NCBI RefSeq assembly: GCF_041080655.1
Contig: NZ_CP163525.1
Location: 2,604,001 to 2,668,000 of the forward strand
Direction: 5' to 3'
DNA length: 64,000 bases
Source of the DNA: Streptomyces sp. CG4
GTDB taxonomy: Bacteria; Actinomycetota; Actinomycetes; Streptomycetales; Streptomycetaceae
This document shows, in pieces, positions 50,665 through 59,521 of the stretch (position 1 is the stretch's first letter; the number at the start of each line of letters is the position of its first letter). A program made the translations under genes and the position numbers. The notes beneath the pieces were generated by a model. That model was given only the letters and a program-made list of their open reading frames with translations. It made no database searches and was not told the origin of the DNA.

Positions 50665-52824
50665 TCAGCCCGCCGCGGCGAGGACCAGCGGGAGGACGGG
50701 CCCGCTGCCGGCCCGGCGGAGCAGGCGGGCCGCGACCGCGAGGGTCCAGCCGGACTCGGTGCAGTCGTCCACGAGCAGGACGGGGCCGGGAGAGCCGGCC
50801 AGAGCCGCGGCCAGGTCCTCCGGCACGGTGAAGGCGCCCGACAGCGCCCTGAGGCGCTGCGCGGAGTTGCTGCGGCGAGCCGCGTGCGCCCCGTTCGGCC
50901 CGGTGTACGTCAGGCCGCCCAGGTAGGGAAGGCGGCCGACGGCCGCGATGCCCTGGGCGAGGGAACCGACCAGCTGCGGGCGGGTCAGGGACGGTACCGA
51001 GACGATTCCGACCGGCCGGGCCGAGGCGTCCGGGACGTTCGGCGCCCAGCCGCCCGCAGAGCGCGCCCAGTCGGCGAGGACGGCCACCGCGGCCTGCAGG
51101 ACGTCGTCGGGGACCGGGCCGTCGGGTGCGTTCTCCGCCAGCAGCGGGCGCAGCCGGTTGCCCCAGCCGATGTCCGAGAGCCGGCCCAGGGCGCGCCCGG
51201 TGGAGCACTGCTCCCCCGCCGGGATACGGCCCTTGAGCTCGATGCCCAGAGCGGGCATCCCCGTCGGCCACATCCGGCGCGGCTCGACCTCCACGCCCGG
51301 CCGGTCCAGTTCCTTCGTGGCCCCCTTCAGCGCCTCGGCCGACACGGCGGACCCGATCCACGAGCCGGCGCAGTTGTCGCACCGGCCGCAGGGGGCGGCC
51401 CCCTCGTCGTCCAGCTGCCGGCGCAGGAACTCCATCCGGCACCGGGACGTGTGCACGTACTCGCGCATGGCCTGCTGCTCGGCCGCCCGCTGCCGCGCCA
51501 CCCAGGCGTACCGCTCCGTGTCGTACACCCAGGGCTGCCCGGTGCTCTCCCAGCCGCCCTTCACCCGCTTGACCGCCCCGTCCACGTCGAGGACCTTCAG
51601 CATCGTCTCCAGCCGGGTACGCCGCAGGTCCACCGCCGCCTCCAGGGCCGGCACGGACAGCGGTCGTCCCGCGCCGGCGAGTGCCGCGAGGGTCTGGCGG
51701 ACCTGCGCCTCGGGCGGGAACGCGGTGTCGGCGAAGTAGCGCCAGATCGCCTCGTCCTCCTTGCCCGGCAGCATCAGTACGTCGGCGTGCTCCACCCCGC
51801 GGCCCGCACGGCCCACCTGCTGGTAGTAGGCGATCGGCGAGGACGGCGAGCCGAGGTGGACGACGAAGCCCAGGTCCGGCTTGTCGAAGCCCATGCCCAG
51901 CGCGGACGTCGCGACCAGCGCCTTGACCCGGTTCTCCAGCAGGTCGGCCTCGGCCTGCAGCCGGTCGGCGTGCTCCGTGCGGCCGGTGTAGGACGCCACC
52001 TCGAAGCCGCGCTGCCGCAGATAGGCGGTGGCCTCCTCGGCGGCGGCCACCGTCAGCGTGTAGACGATCCCGGAGCCCGGCAGCTCGTCGAGGTGCTCGG
52101 CGAGCCAGGCCAGGCGGTGCGCGGCGTCCGGCAGTTGGACCACCCCGAGGCGCAGGCTCTCGCGGTCCAGCGGGCCGCGCAGCACCAGGGCCTCGCCGGC
52201 GCCCGTACCCAGCTGTTCGGCCACATCCGCGGTCACGCGCGCGTTGGCGGTCGCGGTGGTGGCCAGCACCGGCACGCCGGGGGCCAGCTCGGCCAGCATC
52301 GCGCGCAGCCTGCGGTAGTCGGGGCGGAAGTCATGGCCCCAGTCGGAGATGCAGTGCGCCTCGTCCACCACCAGCAGACCGGTCGTGGCGGCCAGCCTGG
52401 GCAGCGTCTGCTCGCGGAAGTCCACGGAATTGAGGCGCTCCGGGCTGACGAGGAGCACGTCGGTCTCGCCGCGCTCGACCTCCTCGTGGATCGCGTCCCA
52501 CTCCTCCGGATTGGCCGAGTTGATCGTCCGCGCCCGGATACCGGCCCGTGCCGCCGACTCGACCTGGTTGCGCATCAGCGCCAGCAGCGGCGAGACGATC
52601 ACCGTCGGGCCCGCGCCACGCCGCCGCAGCAGCGCGGTGGCGACGAAGTACACCGCCGACTTGCCCCAGCCGGTGCGCTGCACCACCAGCGCCCGCCGAC
52701 GCTCCTCGACCAGGGCCGCCACCGCTCGCCACTGGTCCTCCCGCAACCGCGCCGAGCCCTCCGGGGCACCGACGAGCTCGGCAAGGACGGCATCGGCTTC
52801 GGCGCGCAGCTCCAGGGTGTCCAT
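50665..52824 (-). CDS. RecQ-like DEAD/DEAH helicase with C-terminal phosphoribosyltransferase-like domain
   Basis: 719 aa from ATG 52824 (MDTLELRAEADAVLAELVG). A start 14 codons upstream is possible. Helicase motifs include Walker A QRTGWGKSAVYF, DEAH-type DEAHCISDWGHDFRPDYRRL, TATAN and QVGRAGRG. A RecQ zinc-binding Cys cluster lies near residue 465-485 (SRCRMEF and CGRCDNC). The last roughly 150 residues end with VLLVDDCTESGWTLAVAARLL, a PRPP-binding-loop-like motif of phosphoribosyltransferases. No HRDC domain is seen. It unwinds DNA in repair. The role of the appended domain is unknown. It is the first core gene after the accessory cluster. Confidence 0.9.
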   Translation of the reverse strand: MDTLELRAEADAVLAELVGAPEGSARLREDQWRAVAALVEERRRALVVQRTGWGKSAVYFVATALLRRRGAGPTVIVSPLLALMRNQVESAARAGIRARTINSANPEEWDAIHEEVERGETDVLLVSPERLNSVDFREQTLPRLAATTGLLVVDEAHCISDWGHDFRPDYRRLRAMLAELAPGVPVLATTATANARVTADVAEQLGTGAGEALVLRGPLDRESLRLGVVQLPDAAHRLAWLAEHLDELPGSGIVYTLTVAAAEEATAYLRQRGFEVASYTGRTEHADRLQAEADLLENRVKALVATSALGMGFDKPDLGFVVHLGSPSSPIAYYQQVGRAGRGVEHADVLMLPGKEDEAIWRYFADTAFPPEAQVRQTLAALAGAGRPLSVPALEAAVDLRRTRLETMLKVLDVDGAVKRVKGGWESTGQPWVYDTERYAWVARQRAAEQQAMREYVHTSRCRMEFLRRQLDDEGAAPCGRCDNCAGSWIGSAVSAEALKGATKELDRPGVEVEPRRMWPTGMPALGIELKGRIPAGEQCSTGRALGRLSDIGWGNRLRPLLAENAPDGPVPDDVLQAAVAVLADWARSAGGWAPNVPDASARPVGIVSVPSLTRPQLVGSLAQGIAAVGRLPYLGGLTYTGPNGAHAARRSNSAQRLRALSGAFTVPEDLAAALAGSPGPVLLVDDCTESGWTLAVAARLLRRAGSGPVLPLVLAAAG

Positions 52825-53241
52825 GCCCCCATGCAACCCGATGGCGCGGACCCTCGGCCAATTCACTCAGCGTGAGCGGCGTGGATCGACGCACGACCGG
52901 TGCGTCCGCCCGGCATCGGCCGAGGAAACCCCACGACGAGGTCCCGCCCGAGCTGTCCAGGCCATTCAGGGTCGACCGCGCCCCCGGTCCCGGCAGCCGT
53001 ACGGGGCACGAGCCGTCACCTCAGGCGTCGTGGGGCTCACCTTTGGGTAGGAATATAAGCCACGCACCGCCAGATAACCGCCGGTGGCCCCAATTGCGCG
53101 TTGCCGCATCCAAGTTCGACAGGAAGAATTGAGGTCCGCTCCCCGCACGGCTCGTCCGTGATCCGGCTGGGCTCTGCTGTGGTGCGCGGTCCCTCAATCC
53201 GACCCCGCCCGCTGTGTGGGCGCGTAGCCGAAGGGAGGAAC
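52825..53241. promoter_or_regulatory. Divergent intergenic region, 417 bp
   Basis: Between the leftward helicase and a rightward conserved gene. It should contain both promoters. An A/T-rich patch around 53047-53058 (AGGAATATAAGCC) is the only obvious promoter-like element. No gene is seen. Confidence 0.4.
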
Positions 53242-53862
53242 GTGACCTTCGGATTCGCCTCGGCCTCGGCGGCCTCGTTGTCGACGTCCGCGTCCGCCGC
53301 TTCCGCCAGTCGCCTGCTCGAACCGGCCGAATGGGCCGCCGCCGGAATCCCCCTGCTGCGCAACCCCCGTGAGGTCGTCGGCGGACTGCACACCCGCCAT
53401 CGGCCGAGCATCTCGACGGCCATCGTGGCCGTACTCGATCCCGAGGAGCGGCTGTGCGCCAGCGCGTCGTTCACCCGCCACGTCGACCCGGCCGACGGCT
53501 GGATGTTCCGCAACGCCCTGCTCGCGCAGCTGCGCCGGATCATCCCGCACGACCTACGCCGCCGTACCCCGGTGCGCACGGCCATTCTCGTCTACTGCCG
53601 TGAGGGCGACGCGCGTTGGACGGAGGAGGACGGTGCCTGGATGTGGGGCCTGCGTGACGCCTGCACGTTGCACGGGCTGCGGTGCGGGGCGTACATCACG
53701 CTGACCCATGACGGCTGGCATGTGCTGGGCGAGGGCCGCAGCGGCCGCCACCCCAACGCCGACTCCACGCCGGAGCCCTTCGCCCTGTCGGAGGCCCCGC
53801 CCCTCACCCCACGCACCGGCGGCCCCGTCTCCGAGGTCCTCCGCCGCGCGGCGGCCCGCTGA
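53242..53862 (+). CDS. Conserved actinobacterial protein, function unknown
   Basis: 206 aa from GTG 53242, preceded by GGGAGGAA. An N-terminal Ser/Ala-rich stretch is followed by a globular domain (about 25-170) with LRNPREVVGGLHTRHRPS, FTRHVDPADGWMFRNALLAQ, AILVYCREGDARWTEEDG and GLRCGAYITLTHDGWHVLG. The fold could resemble a JAB/MPN or RadC-like domain, but the canonical metal motif is not evident, so I do not assign it. A disordered tail follows. It stands alone between divergent and convergent neighbours. Confidence 0.75.
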   Translation: MTFGFASASAASLSTSASAASASRLLEPAEWAAAGIPLLRNPREVVGGLHTRHRPSISTAIVAVLDPEERLCASASFTRHVDPADGWMFRNALLAQLRRIIPHDLRRRTPVRTAILVYCREGDARWTEEDGAWMWGLRDACTLHGLRCGAYITLTHDGWHVLGEGRSGRHPNADSTPEPFALSEAPPLTPRTGGPVSEVLRRAAAR

Positions 53863-54253
53863 CGCCGGCGGCGGCAGCCGCAGGCCCTCGGCCGTCACGG
53901 GGCGCCCGCGTCACCGGCACGACCGACCGAGATCGGCACGTCGGTCCGGCGTACGTCCGCCCCTCGACCACCGGGACGCCGTGCGGGCCTGCGCCGAGCC
54001 GAACCGGAAGGCCGAGGCTGAGCCGGAAGTCCGAGCCGAACCGGAAGGCCGAGCCCGAAGCCGGTGTCCGGTCCGGCTTGCGCCCGACGACGGCTGCTGT
54101 GCAGTCGGCGTCCTGGCGCCGGCGTGCGGCCGTGGAGCCGCTCCCCTTGGCGGAACGACCGTCGGTCGTCCGGGCATGCCAAAGGGCGCGCCGTGCGGAT
54201 GCCGCCGGAGCGGCAGCTACGTCACCCCGGTGCCCCGAGGCGCCGGACGCGGC
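53863..54253. repeat. Intergenic region, 391 bp, with an exact 23-bp direct repeat
   Basis: Between convergent genes, with no credible CDS. Two exact copies of a 23-bp sequence starting CCGAGCCGAACCGGAAGG occur at 53994-54016 and 54031-54053, with a related partial copy between them. The stretch is a short local tandem array. Confidence 0.7.
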
Positions 54254-54904
54254 TCAGACCCCGGCGCCCAGCACCGCGTTGATCTGCTGCGGATCGCCGC
54301 AGACGATCAGCAGGGCACCGGCCCGGGCGTGGGCCAGCGGCAGAGCCGAGGCGGCAGCGGAGGCGGGGCCTCCGTTGACGGCCACGACGACCACGGGGCG
54401 GGACGCGGCACGGGAGGCGACGGCGGCGTCCGTGTAGAAGACGTCGTCACCGGCGTCGTGCTGCGCCCAGTAGGAGGCTTCACCGAAGGACAGCTCGTGC
54501 TCCGCCCACGGATGCAGGGCACCAGTGGTGATCACGAGCACGTCGCCCGGGGCACGGCCCGAGTCCAGGAGCAGGTCCACCGCCTCGTCGGCGGCGTCGA
54601 GCGCACCACCGGCCGAGGCCGGGATCAGCTGGATCTGCGGGGTCGCCGCCGGGGCGGCGGGAGCGGCCGGGCCCGAAGGACTCGGCTGGGCCGGAGCCAC
54701 GTCACGCGGGGTGCGCTGCACCGGCGGTGCCGGCCGCTGAGGGCCGGGACGACCGGGGCGGGACGCCGCGGGGCGGGGGCCGGGTACGGGACGGGGGGTC
54801 GGCGCGGTACGGCCGCTGGCCGGAGTGACGCGGGGACCCTGGGCACTCTCGTGAATCTGAGGCTCCTCGGGAATGAGAGGCATGAGCTGATATTTATCAA
54901 ACAT
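54254..54904 (-). CDS. Hypothetical protein with Pro-rich N-terminus
   Basis: 216 aa if started at ATG 54904 (MFDKYQLMPLIPEEPQ). ATG 54883 is an alternative, and neither has a clear ribosome site. Residues about 20-100 are Pro/Arg/Ala-rich and disordered. The C-terminal half (about 105-216) looks folded: GGALDAADEAVDLLLDSG, APGDVLVITTGALHPWAEHE, DDVFYTDAAVASRAASRPVV and LLIVCGDPQQINAVL. It is faintly reminiscent of the C-terminal part of UvrD-like helicases but lacks their ATPase core. It lies 47 bp downstream of rnhB and is probably co-transcribed. Confidence 0.65.
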   Translation of the reverse strand: MFDKYQLMPLIPEEPQIHESAQGPRVTPASGRTAPTPRPVPGPRPAASRPGRPGPQRPAPPVQRTPRDVAPAQPSPSGPAAPAAPAATPQIQLIPASAGGALDAADEAVDLLLDSGRAPGDVLVITTGALHPWAEHELSFGEASYWAQHDAGDDVFYTDAAVASRAASRPVVVVAVNGGPASAAASALPLAHARAGALLIVCGDPQQINAVLGAGV

Positions 54905-54951
54905 TGGTGCGGCGCGGGTGACCGGGTGGCACATCAGTGCGAGCGGAACCG

Positions 54952-55653
54952 TCAGAAATCGAAGCCGAGCTGGCCCTCGATCTCCGGAACGCTTCCGTCC
55001 GCCCAGCTGCGGACCTTCTTGAGGTGCCGCCACTGAGGCAACGCATCAAGATACGCCCACGACAAGCGGTGGTGCGGGGTGGGCCCCCACTCCGCCAGTG
55101 CGGCCTTGTGCACGGGCGACGGATACCCGGCGTTGTCCGCAAACCCGAAGTCTGCATGGTCGACACCCAGTTCGGCCATCATTTTGTCGCGCTGAACCTT
55201 GGCTATCACCGACGCGGCGGCCACGGCCACACACGAGCGATCGCCCTTGATCACCGTGCGGACCCTCCAGGGGGCGCCGAGGTAGTCGTGCTTCCCGTCG
55301 AGGATCACGGCGTCGGGGCGGACCGGCAGGGCGTCCAGCGCACGGACTGCGGCGAGCCGCAGTGCCGCCGTCATCCCCAGGTCGTCGATCTCCTCGGGGG
55401 AAGCATGCCCCAGCGCGTAGGCCGTCACCCATGCCCGCAGGACCTCGGACAGTTCCGTACGCCGCTTGATCGTCAGCAACTTGGAGTCGGTCAGCCCCAC
55501 GGGGGGACGGCGGAGTCCGGTGACGGCGGCGCAGACGGTGACGGGTCCGGCCCAGGCGCCGCGCCCCACCTCGTCGACACCGGCGATGACCTTCGCTCCG
55601 GTCGTGGCGCGCAGGGAGCGCTCGACAGTGTGAGTAGGCGGTTCGTACGGCAT
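54952..55653 (-). CDS. rnhB: Ribonuclease HII
   Basis: 233 aa. It degrades the RNA strand of RNA-DNA hybrids and removes misincorporated ribonucleotides. The conserved start [15 protein letters not shown] supplies the first two acidic catalytic residues, LDGKHDYLG the third, and further motifs include [12 protein letters not shown] and [12 protein letters not shown]. Size is normal for the family. Confidence 0.95.
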   Translation of the reverse strand: MPYEPPTHTVERSLRATTGAKVIAGVDEVGRGAWAGPVTVCAAVTGLRRPPVGLTDSKLLTIKRRTELSEVLRAWVTAYALGHASPEEIDDLGMTAALRLAAVRALDALPVRPDAVILDGKHDYLGAPWRVRTVIKGDRSCVAVAAASVIAKVQRDKMMAELGVDHADFGFADNAGYPSPVHKAALAEWGPTPHHRLSWAYLDALPQWRHLKKVRSWADGSVPEIEGQLGFDF

Positions 55654-55757
55654 GGCGCCCTCAGCCTACGCCGCCGCGATCGTGACCCGACACCCCGGTC
55701 GCCGGAGCGCCGCGCAGATCACCGCCGGCCGGGATCGGACTCCTTACGGCGGGAGCG

Positions 55758-56180
55758 TCAGACTCCTTGACGCCGGAGCAGCGGGAGCATCAGCTGGTCG
55801 ATCATCCCCTTGAGCTCCTGGTCGTTCCATTCGCTGGCGCACATCTTCGAGCGGTACATCGTCATGGCCGGGACGGCATCCAGGACATGGCCGTTGACGG
55901 CATCCGGACGAACCTCGCCCCGCTCCATTCCACGGACGAGAACCTCACCGAGAAGCTCGACGGTCGGCTCCACCACGTCTCCGACGATCACCTCCCGGAA
56001 GCGCTCCGCCTGGGCTTCATCGCACTCGTGAATCACCGAGCGCAGGGCCACGCCGGGCGGCGAGTACCTGATCCGGCGCACCCGCCGGCACAGGGCGAGG
56101 AACTCCTCGCGCACACTGCCGAGGTCCGGGGCGGACTCGACCCGCGGCAATCCTGCCCCCGGCCGGAGCAGCGGGCGCAA
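55758..56180 (-). pseudogene. TetR-family regulator remnant lacking the DNA-binding domain
   Basis: About 140 codons encode a typical TetR C-terminal ligand/dimerisation region (VREEFLALCRRVRRIRYSPP, AQAERFREVIVGDVVEPTVE, ELKGMIDQLMLPLLRR). The N-terminal helix-turn-helix is absent. The only in-frame start is TTG without a ribosome site, and upstream the frame runs into a perfect hairpin. It therefore looks like a 5'-truncated gene. Expression as a short ligand-binding protein cannot be excluded. Confidence 0.65.
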
Positions 56181-56200
56181 ACCTTCGGTTGCGGTCGGCA

Positions 56201-56243
56201 GGGCGGTCAGGAAGAGGGAACCTGCCCCTGTTCCTGACCGCCC
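56201..56243. terminator. Perfect 13-bp hairpin
   Basis: Arms GGGCGGTCAGGAA (56201-56213) and TTCCTGACCGCCC (56231-56243) enclose a 17-nt loop, between the small secreted-peptide gene and the TetR remnant. It is a likely terminator for the former and coincides with the point where TetR homology ends. Confidence 0.75.
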
Positions 56244-56324
56244 TGGAGGTGGGTGGATAGATGGGTGGACTTCTTGCCTATGCAGTTGTGTGGTTGGCCG
56301 GCAGGAACTACCGCCGGTTGTCGG

Positions 56325-56576
56325 TCAGTTGCAGAAGTTGAGCAGGTCGAGGAGACCGTTGGCGCACTTGTTGTTGCTGTTGTTGTCGCCCTCGCCTCCG
56401 CCGCCGTGACCCAAGGCCGGGGCGGCCTTTGTGGCGACGTGTGCGGGGGGCGTCACGGCCACGGCGGACGTGGCAGTCGCCACGCCCGCCGCACAAGCGA
56501 TGCCCACGGCGGCGCTCACCGCGAATACTCGCGGAATCCGGAAAACGGTCTTCTTGGGCTCAGGTGCTGTGATCAT
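56325..56576 (-). CDS. Small secreted peptide, unknown function
   Basis: 83 aa from ATG 56576 (MITAPEPKKTVFRIPR). A charged start and hydrophobic core (VFAVSAAVGIACAAGVATA) form a signal peptide, with cleavage likely after AVA near residue 40. The mature part is about 43 residues: a Gly/Asn-rich hydrophilic stretch (GHGGGGEGDNNSNNK) and an end with two cysteines seven-plus residues apart (KCANGLLDLLNFCN). The pair could form a disulfide loop. No recognised bacteriocin or chaplin motif is present. The ribosome site is poor, so the gene is moderately supported. Confidence 0.6.
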   Translation of the reverse strand: MITAPEPKKTVFRIPRVFAVSAAVGIACAAGVATATSAVAVTPPAHVATKAAPALGHGGGGEGDNNSNNKCANGLLDLLNFCN

Positions 56577-57008
56577 GAAATCACCATGCACAGCCTCGTG
56601 GCCGGTGTCGCGCCGAGCGCATCCGAGAGGGTGAGACACCCCCCGCGGTCGGATCAGACCCTGACGACCGTGCTCGGCTCGGCCGCCCAGGACGGGACGA
56701 AGAAGCGGCTGCCGAAAATCCCTTGCCGTCGGCTCGCCGGAGCAATGAGCCCAGCGGGCCCGAGCATCAGAATCACCACAGCCAGAACCAGCACTACGCC
56801 TGCCACCGGAAGAACGGGCGGCGATCACGGAGAGTTCCCAGCGGGCACGGAGAGTTTCTTAGCCGACGCAGCGAATATGGGGCCGGACGGAGGAAAGCGT
56901 GGGCCCGGACGGAGGGAAGTTTGAGCCCGAAAGGACGTAATCCTCCTGCTCGGCAGAAAGCGCGGCCCGAAGGCTCGCCTCGGCCCCGCCGACCCGGACC
57001 CGGACCCG
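56577..57008. other. Intergenic region, 432 bp
   Basis: It holds the upstream region of the small secreted-peptide gene and the 3' side of the ADP-ribosylglycohydrolase gene. Short GGCCGGACGGAGG / GCCCGGACGGAGG repeats occur at about 56882-56922. I see no well-supported gene. Confidence 0.45.
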
Positions 57009-57914
57009 TCAGACCCTCGTCGGTACCCACTCCGGCAGCGCCTCGGTGCGTTGTGTCCACTCGGCGGGCGGGGCTCCCGCCTTGCCGGAGGCGAGCACGC
57101 CGCCCACGATCGCGCAGGTCGTGTCCATGTCGCCGCCCACGCCGGCCGTCGTCCAGAACGCCGTCTCGTAGTCACCGAGGCTGCGTGCGGCGGACCAGAG
57201 AGCGAAGGGGACGGTGTCGTGGGCGGTCGTACGCCGGCCGCAGCCCAGCACCGCCGCGACGGTGCCCGCGTCGCCGTAGTCGAGCATGTCCCGGGCGCGC
57301 CGGAGTCCCTGGCCGACCGCACTCTTGGGCACCAGGGCGATGACGCCGTCGAGGAGTGCCTCGGGGCCGGGCGGGCCGTCCGGGGAGCCGGCCAGCGCCG
57401 CCGCGGCGGCCACGGCCATGCTGCCGACGACGGCCTCACGGTGCTGATGGGTGGGGTAGGCCGAGATCTCCGCCTGGTGGATCGCCTGCTCCGGGTCGTC
57501 CGCGTACCAGGCGCCCAGGGGCGCGATCCGCATCGCCGCTCCGTTGCCCCAGGACCCCCGGCCGTTGAACAGCCCGGCGGCCAGCTCGCGCCAGTCCTCA
57601 CCCTCCCGGACGAGTCTCAGCAGGCGGTTGACGGCGGGGCCGTATCCCCGGTCGAAGTCGTGGTGCTCGGCGAAGGAACGGGCCAGTGCGTCCTGGTCGA
57701 TGCGGTGGTGGGCGGCGAGGACGGCGACGACGGAGCCGGCCATCTCGGTGTCGTCCGTCCACTGCCAGGGCCCCGCGGGCAGCTCGCGTCGCTTCAGCAG
57801 GGGGTAGTTCGCCGGAACGAAGAACTGGGAGCCCAGGGCGTCCCCCACGGCCAGTCCGCGCAGGCTCGCCAGGGCGCGCTCCAGGCGCCCGGCGGAAGAG
57901 GAGTCAGCGGTCAT
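57009..57914 (-). CDS. ADP-ribosylglycohydrolase (DraG-like) family protein
   Basis: 301 aa. The two-metal site of the family is visible: LRGLAVGDALGSQF near the N-terminus, WTDDTEMAGSVVAVLA, and the C-terminal GVGGDMDTTCAIVGGVLAS with the paired aspartates. Such enzymes remove ADP-ribose from proteins, DNA or small molecules. It is 12 bp upstream of the downstream histidine phosphatase frame's end and runs on the same strand, so independent or joint transcription are both possible. Confidence 0.9.
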   Translation of the reverse strand: MTADSSSAGRLERALASLRGLAVGDALGSQFFVPANYPLLKRRELPAGPWQWTDDTEMAGSVVAVLAAHHRIDQDALARSFAEHHDFDRGYGPAVNRLLRLVREGEDWRELAAGLFNGRGSWGNGAAMRIAPLGAWYADDPEQAIHQAEISAYPTHQHREAVVGSMAVAAAAALAGSPDGPPGPEALLDGVIALVPKSAVGQGLRRARDMLDYGDAGTVAAVLGCGRRTTAHDTVPFALWSAARSLGDYETAFWTTAGVGGDMDTTCAIVGGVLASGKAGAPPAEWTQRTEALPEWVPTRV

Positions 57915-57926
57915 CGCTCTGCCACT

Positions 57927-58586
57927 CTATCCGTTCGCCCAGTAGGGCATCGGCTCTCGCCAGCGCTCGAAGGGCCGGTCGAGCGTGTACTTGCCGTCCT
58001 CCCCGAGAACGAGCATCCGCACCTCGGCGTTCCCGGGGTTCGACAGCGACTCGAATTCCGCGACCGTCCAGTGGAACCAGCGCATGCAGAACAGCCGCAT
58101 CGCGAGTCCATGTGTCACCAGCAGGACGTTCGGTGGATGGTCCGGTGCCTCGAAGCTGCGGTACAGGCTCTCCAGGAAGCCGCCGACCCGGTCGTACACA
58201 TCGGCTCCGGACTCGCCCTGCGGGAACCGGAAGAAGAAGTGGCCGTACGCGTCGCGGTAGGCCTTCTGCAGGCGGACGTCGTCGCGGTCCTGCCAGTTGC
58301 CCCAGTCCTGTTCGCGAAGGCGGGGCTCCTCCCGGACGCGTATGAGATCCGGGGCGAGATGGAAGGCGCGGAGCGTCTCGTGCGTCCGCCGGTACGGGGA
58401 GACGTACACGCTCACGCGTTCCCGGCCGAAGAGTTCCCGGAGCTCCTTGCCGGTCTCCGCGGCCTGTCTCCAGCCGCGCTCGGTCAGCGCGAGAGCGTGG
58501 TCGGGCTCGCGCTCGTACACGGAGTCGTCGACGTTGCCCGTGGACTCGCCGTGCCGGACAAGGACGATGCGCCGTGGTCGTGCCAT
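57927..58586 (-). CDS. Histidine phosphatase family protein
   Basis: 219 aa. The phosphoglycerate-mutase-like catalytic motif VLVRHGESTGN contains the phosphohistidine, the second basic motif is SPYRRTHET, and the second histidine is in VTHGLAMRL. Family members act on phosphorylated sugars, cofactors or nucleotides. The substrate is not predictable here. It is upstream of and same-strand with the ADP-ribosylglycohydrolase gene, with 12 bp between them, suggesting an operon. Confidence 0.92.
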   Translation of the reverse strand: MARPRRIVLVRHGESTGNVDDSVYEREPDHALALTERGWRQAAETGKELRELFGRERVSVYVSPYRRTHETLRAFHLAPDLIRVREEPRLREQDWGNWQDRDDVRLQKAYRDAYGHFFFRFPQGESGADVYDRVGGFLESLYRSFEAPDHPPNVLLVTHGLAMRLFCMRWFHWTVAEFESLSNPGNAEVRMLVLGEDGKYTLDRPFERWREPMPYWANG

Positions 58587-58694
58587 GCCAAAACCCTAGA
58601 TCGTACGAGGGGGAGTCGAGGACTCGTACGGGCCCCATACGGCATAGGTCACACGAATCCCGCGTCCCGAGGCGCTCCCGACCCCCGTGTGACA

Positions 58695-58751
58695 CCTTAC
58701 GTGCGAGTTTGACAGCGGCGCCTTACGTGCGAGTTTGATATTCAAACTCGC
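58695..58751. repeat. 18-bp direct repeat and overlapping hairpin
   Basis: CCTTACGTGCGAGTTTGA occurs twice exactly (58695-58712 and 58721-58738). The second copy's end forms a perfect palindrome with what follows: GCGAGTTTGA-TAT-TCAAACTCGC (58729-58751). It lies immediately downstream of the gene ending at 58762 (minus strand), so the palindrome may terminate that transcript. The duplicated arm is unexplained. Confidence 0.85.
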
Positions 58752-58761
58752 GGGTGCGGGC

Positions 58762-59367
58762 TCAGACCGTCCAGGACGACTCCAGGTCCACGATGTCACC
58801 GGAGAGCGCCGCCACGTCGGCCTCGGTCTGGGCGCGCAGCGCGAGGCGTTCCACGCGCTCGGTGCGGTACTTGCCGTGCTCGGCCGCCGACCGCCACATC
58901 GACAGGATCAGGAACTCCTGCTCGGGCGCCTCACCGAACATGCCGCGGATCATGCCGGGCGAACCCGCCATCGCGGGGTTCCACACCTTCTCCTGCATGA
59001 GTGTGAAGTGCTCGACGCGCTCCTCGTGGATCCGGCACAGGGCCACGCGGATCAGATCGGCGTCGGTGAACCGCGGTTCGAAGCCCGTCTTCACATCGAA
59101 GCGGTACTCGAACAGCTTGACCTGCGCGTCCTTGAACGTGCCGGACTGGGCGGAGGCCAGGCGGTCGTGCGAGCGGGCCATGAAGGAGTCGTAGAAGGCG
59201 CGGCTCTCCCAGAAGGCGAAGATGTGCACCACGCCCGACCGCTGCCGGCTCCAGCCGCCACCCTGCCCCCGAAAACCCGGCTCCCCCAGAAGCCCCGCCC
59301 ATTTTCGCTGCCCCCGCTCGAAGCCGCGGCGGTCCACCACGGTGCAGCGAATCCACTTGACCAGCAC
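58762..59367 (-). CDS. YdbC-like protein (DUF4937)
   Basis: 201 aa starting MLVKWIRCTVVDRRGFERGQ. Two ferredoxin-like dimeric alpha/beta-barrel halves are suggested: VVHIFAFWESRAFYDSFMAR and, later, FLILSMWRSAAEHGKYRTER. It resembles antibiotic-biosynthesis monooxygenase-like proteins annotated YdbC or DUF4937. No cofactor motif is seen and the function is unknown. Confidence 0.8.
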   Translation of the reverse strand: MLVKWIRCTVVDRRGFERGQRKWAGLLGEPGFRGQGGGWSRQRSGVVHIFAFWESRAFYDSFMARSHDRLASAQSGTFKDAQVKLFEYRFDVKTGFEPRFTDADLIRVALCRIHEERVEHFTLMQEKVWNPAMAGSPGMIRGMFGEAPEQEFLILSMWRSAAEHGKYRTERVERLALRAQTEADVAALSGDIVDLESSWTV

Positions 59368-59521
59368 CGCGCCATCGTAAGGCCAGCGGGCGTGGCGTCG
59401 GTCACGCTCCGGCGGAGATCACCCGCGCACGCGCCCCCGCACGCGTGGCACGATGGACAAGGAACCCCGACGTCAGCGGAGTTGGGGGACAAGGCAACCA
59501 CCAGGGGGAAGGGGAAGCCTG

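Noticed and set aside
56654..56806. 50-codon frame on the minus strand encoding one hydrophobic helix
   Set aside because: GTG start without a ribosome site and no recognisable homology, so too weak to list as a gene.
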